A stretch of DNA of 64,000 nucleotides from Cyclobacteriaceae bacterium (GTDB lineage: Bacteria; Bacteroidota; Bacteroidia; Cytophagales; Cyclobacteriaceae): NCBI GenBank assembly GCA_016787725.1, contig JAEUTZ010000021.1, positions 372,001-436,000 on the forward strand, in the 5' to 3' direction. The position numbers and the translations under genes are program-made. Positions 61,602 to 64,000 of the stretch are shown piece by piece. Under the pieces are notes generated by a model. It made no database searches. It saw nothing but the letters and a program-made list of their open reading frames with translations, and was not told where the DNA came from. The stretch's first letter is position 1, and each line of letters starts with the position of its first letter.

Positions 61602-61724
61602 CTTAGACACAGTACGGAAGAAGAAAAGAAAGATTTTAATTACAAGGAATTTGAAGCTGATGCCATCAGGCGACTTCAAAATGGTGAACCATTCTTATTT
61701 TTACTGACACCGTTAACAGAATAG
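61602..61724 (+). pseudogene. Possible N-terminal remnant of an IS256 (Mutator) family transposase
   Basis: This frame lies between stop codons at 61599 and 61722. It reads EEEKKDFNYKEFEADAIRR then LQNGEPFLFLLTPLTE-stop. IS256-type transposases open with a similar stretch: FDYxxFExxAlxxLxxGxPL then GKDGVLTPLIK. Here a short piece before LTPL seems deleted and the frame ends at once. GTGTC (61580) and GACAC (61606) just upstream resemble element-end text. No ATG and no rest of the gene are present, so this would be a dead fragment. Chance resemblance is possible. Confidence 0.4.
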
Positions 61725-61741
61725 ACCCGGACATTTCGCCC

Positions 61742-62527
61742 ATGTGCTACGACAAACGTTACCTCACCAAAAAGCTCGAATTCTACGCGAAGCGCTACGG
61801 GGACGATCCGGCCGAAGCGGAATACATCCGCAAACAAATTGAAGAACTCAACCTGCCGCCCACCTACCATGCCAGTGGATTCGACCACCCCTTTGTGCCC
61901 GTGTTGCTGGATACAAAGAAGCGAATCGTAAAAATGAGTTGGGGCCTTATCCCCAGTTGGATAAAAACTCCGGCCGAGGCAGTGAAAATCAGCAACAGCA
62001 CCATCAACGCGCGGGCCGAAACCATGTGGGAGAAGCCCGCCTTCCGCGAGGCTGCCCGCATCCGCAGGTGCCTGGTGCTCGTGGACGGCTTTTTTGAACA
62101 CCATCATAAGAACAACAAAACCTTTCCATACCACATCCACTTCAAAGATGATGCGCCCATGACACTGGCCGGACTGTGGGACGAGTGGCGCGATCCCACT
62201 TCGGGCGTGGTGCGTCATACGTATTCAATCATTACCACCCGTGCTAACGCGCTGATGGCCCGGATTCATAATAACCCGAAGGCCGAAGAAGGTCCGCGTA
62301 TGCCGTTGATCTTATCAAAGGAAGCCGGGTGGGAGTGGTTGCGCCCGATCAGTACGGAGGCGGATCAGAAGTTGATCAACGACCTGGTGCGCAGTTATGA
62401 CGAACTCGAACTCAAAGCCTTTACCGTACCACGCCTGCGGGGCAAAGAGGCAGTGGGTAACCTCCCGGCCGCTATTACCCCCACACGTTACCCGGAGTTG
62501 GAAGAACAACAAGGCTCATTGTTTTAA
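61742..62527 (+). CDS. SRAP-domain protein (HMCES/YedK family)
   Basis: A 261-residue protein that forms a thiazolidine DNA-protein crosslink with abasic sites in single-stranded DNA. Catalytic C2 is exposed after Met removal (MCYDKRY). The conserved Asn lies in NSTINARAETMWEKPAFR, the Glu in VDGFFEHHHK and the His in RIHNNP. The canonical HxRMPVIL is split by a 7-residue insertion (IHN-NPKAEEG-PRMPLIL). Full length for the family. It is a stand-alone gene on the plus strand next to probable IS debris. Confidence 0.93.
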   Translation: MCYDKRYLTKKLEFYAKRYGDDPAEAEYIRKQIEELNLPPTYHASGFDHPFVPVLLDTKKRIVKMSWGLIPSWIKTPAEAVKISNSTINARAETMWEKPAFREAARIRRCLVLVDGFFEHHHKNNKTFPYHIHFKDDAPMTLAGLWDEWRDPTSGVVRHTYSIITTRANALMARIHNNPKAEEGPRMPLILSKEAGWEWLRPISTEADQKLINDLVRSYDELELKAFTVPRLRGKEAVGNLPAAITPTRYPELEEQQGSLF

Positions 62528-62587
62528 GGGGCCTTGTCTGCGAAGAAACCAAACTTGTGCGATGGATAGGGTATCGGCTTCTTTTCT

Positions 62588-62595
62588 TATTTTTA
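62588..62595 (+). promoter_or_regulatory. Possible -7 element of the GlcG-like gene
   Basis: TATTTTTA matches TAnnTTTG except the last base, 17 bp upstream of the ATG at 62613. Confidence 0.3.
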
Positions 62596-62612
62596 ACCGA
62601 ATAACCCATCCC

Positions 62613-63026
62613 ATGTATACCCCTGGAAAAGTAAGTTCAGTAGAAGCTCAGCGCATGATTGAGCAAGTCGTTGCGGAAGCCAATAAAATCAACAAGCCTG
62701 TTGTTGTGGCGGTGGCTGGTCCGGAGGGCGAGCTCGTGGCCTTCCTGCGCATGGACGGTGCCAACGCTGCATCGGGCGTGATTGCGCAGAATAAGGCTTA
62801 CACGTCAGCGCGTGATCGCAAGACCACCCGTGAGATGGGTCAGTACATGCGCGAGAAAAATTCTCCACCTGCATTCTGGGGCGATATACACATTACCGGA
62901 TTTGGAGGCGGGGTACCCATTGTCCAAAACAACCAGGTCATTGGCGGCATTGGTGTCAGCGGTCTTTCGCAGGATGAAGATGAACGCATTGCGCGGGCGG
63001 CCATCGAGGTAGTGTATGGAAAGTAG
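62613..63026 (+). CDS. GlcG/HbpS-family protein
   Basis: A 137-residue single-domain protein. Family features are VSSVEAQRMIEQVVAEANKIN, VVVAVAGPEGELVAFLRMDGA, and GGGVPIVQNNQVIGGIGVSGLSQDEDERIA. HbpS binds haem in Streptomyces and GlcG sits in glycolate operons; most homologues have no known role. The ATG at 62613 (MYTPGKVSSVEA) is used since the open frame upstream lies inside the previous gene in another frame. The putative -7 element supports this start. Confidence 0.9.
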   Translation: MYTPGKVSSVEAQRMIEQVVAEANKINKPVVVAVAGPEGELVAFLRMDGANAASGVIAQNKAYTSARDRKTTREMGQYMREKNSPPAFWGDIHITGFGGGVPIVQNNQVIGGIGVSGLSQDEDERIARAAIEVVYGK

Positions 63027-63147
63027 ATGACACCCTTCCACTCGGTTTCTGACTTCCCCGGCCGGTAGTTCTAAAAATGCAAAATACTCTTACCTTCGTA
63101 AACCTGCCCTGAACTTCCCTTTACCACTTTAACACCTTATTCTTTTT

Positions 63148-64000
63148 ATGAAAAAAATCCTACTACCCGGGTTGTTGATGTTTGTATTCACTTCCCACGC
63201 CCAGATCAACGCCAAGTTGATGCGCTACTTCGATGTTTCTGATACGCAAATCACTTTTGTATATGGAGGCGATTTGTGGATTATGCCGAAAGCGGGTGGT
63301 CAAGCCATGCAAATCACGCATTCCCCGGGCGAAGAATCATTTCCAAAATTCTCACCGGATGGTTCTGAGATTGCTTACACCGCCAGCTACAATGGCAACA
63401 GCGATGTGTATGTGATGTCGAGCAAAGGCGGAGTGCCCACCCGTGTAACCTATGCCTCGTATCTGGATCGCATGATTGAATGGCATCCCGATGGCAAGCG
63501 CCTTTTGTTTGCTTCAAGGCGGGAGGCCGGTACGCCACGCATCATGCAGTTTTTTCTGGTGGATAAGAAGGGCGGGTTCCCACAAAGACTGGCGGTGCCG
63601 TATGGCGAACTCGCCAGCTTTTCACCCGATGGCAACAAGCTGGCCTACATTACCAAGATCACCGAGAACTATCCTTTCAAGCGCTACCGCGGAGGGTTAA
63701 CCTCGGATGTGATCGTTTATGATCTGCTGACCAACAAAGCAGAGAACATCACGAATAACCTGGCCAATGATGGCAAGCCGGCCTGGGTGGGGAACAAGAT
63801 TTATTTCTTGTCGGATCAGGATAAGAACATGCGGTTGAACCTTTGGTCCTATGACACCCAATCAAAAGCCTCCAAACAGATTACCACCTTCACCGATTTT
63901 GACATAACCTATTTCTCTGCGAGCACAAAGGAACTGGTGTTTGAAAATGGGGGTGTGCTTTACCTGATGGATGTGGCCACTGAAAAATACCAACCCATGA
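63148..64000 (+). CDS. Tricorn-like S41 protease, N-terminal part
   Basis: The frame is open from the ATG at 63148 to the window end (284 codons visible). A signal peptide (KKILLPGLLMFVFTSHAQ) is followed by WD40/PD40-type propeller blades: FPKFSPDGSEIAYTASYNGNSDVYV, IEWHPDGKRLLFASRR and ASFSPDGNKLAYITK. Bacteroidota proteins opening AKLMRYFDVSDTQITFVYGGDLWIMP continue into a second propeller, a PDZ domain and an S41 protease core. Only the first propeller is seen here, so protease identity is inferred. Confidence 0.8.
   Translation, partial: MKKILLPGLLMFVFTSHAQINAKLMRYFDVSDTQITFVYGGDLWIMPKAGGQAMQITHSPGEESFPKFSPDGSEIAYTASYNGNSDVYVMSSKGGVPTRVTYASYLDRMIEWHPDGKRLLFASRREAGTPRIMQFFLVDKKGGFPQRLAVPYGELASFSPDGNKLAYITKITENYPFKRYRGGLTSDVIVYDLLTNKAENITNNLANDGKPAWVGNKIYFLSDQDKNMRLNLWSYDTQSKASKQITTFTDFDITYFSASTKELVFENGGVLYLMDVATEKYQPM

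Overview
This window comes from a member of the Bacteroidota, most likely a Cytophagales-type gliding/aerobic bacterium (inference). The signs are TAnnTTTG-type -7 promoter elements and few Shine-Dalgarno sites; a division/cell-wall (dcw) cluster without murF or ddl; a DnaQ exonuclease fused to DnaE; DUF4421, PD40-OmpA and secreted TPR-CHAT proteins; and a two-subunit methylmalonyl-CoA mutase. No rRNA, tRNA or CRISPR array was seen. Gene density is high and most genes are housekeeping.

Layout. 1-2351: tail of a LytS-type histidine kinase, its LytTR response regulator, a GreA-fold-like protein and menA. 2356-7943: a low-oxygen module: an Fnr-like regulator with an FNR-like box at its own start, two UspA-type proteins behind a second FNR-like box, the ccoI copper ATPase and ccoS, then a DUF456 protein. 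7963-15472 (minus): a 1403-residue secreted TPR-CHAT protein and the two methylmalonyl-CoA mutase subunits. 15658-22769: dnaA, an HtrA protease (minus), a GH3-family protein, dxr and rseP. 22819-26334 (minus): M20 amidohydrolase and a PD40-OmpA protein. 26469-31869: lon, hslU, a DUF4421 protein and an SRPBCC protein. 31873-38043: truA (minus), a secreted esterase, a WG-repeat protein and an alkaline-phosphatase-superfamily enzyme.

38231-54205 is the dcw cluster: mraZ-rsmH-ftsL-ftsI-murE-mraY-murD-[four-helix-bundle gene]-ftsW-murG-murC-ftsQ-ftsA-ftsZ. It is headed by three perfect 10-bp MraZ boxes and a promoter. After it come a possible 30-codon ORF, a strong terminator and a small lipoprotein. 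55096-61511 (minus) holds greB, dnaE, trxA and a DoxX protein. The right end has a possible IS256-type transposase remnant, an SRAP-domain gene, a GlcG/HbpS-like gene and the start of a tricorn-like S41 protease that runs off the window.

The most unusual signal is not a gene. It is a family of degenerate 7-nt-period tandem arrays (units such as CTAAATC, GGAGTTA/TTAGTAG, AAAGTTG) that sit on or directly after stop codons at many gene junctions. Two arrays in opposite orientation bracket the four-helix-bundle gene inserted between murD and ftsW. Another, between greB and dnaE, forms a 25-bp perfect inverted repeat. One abuts dxr, which has no ATG start.
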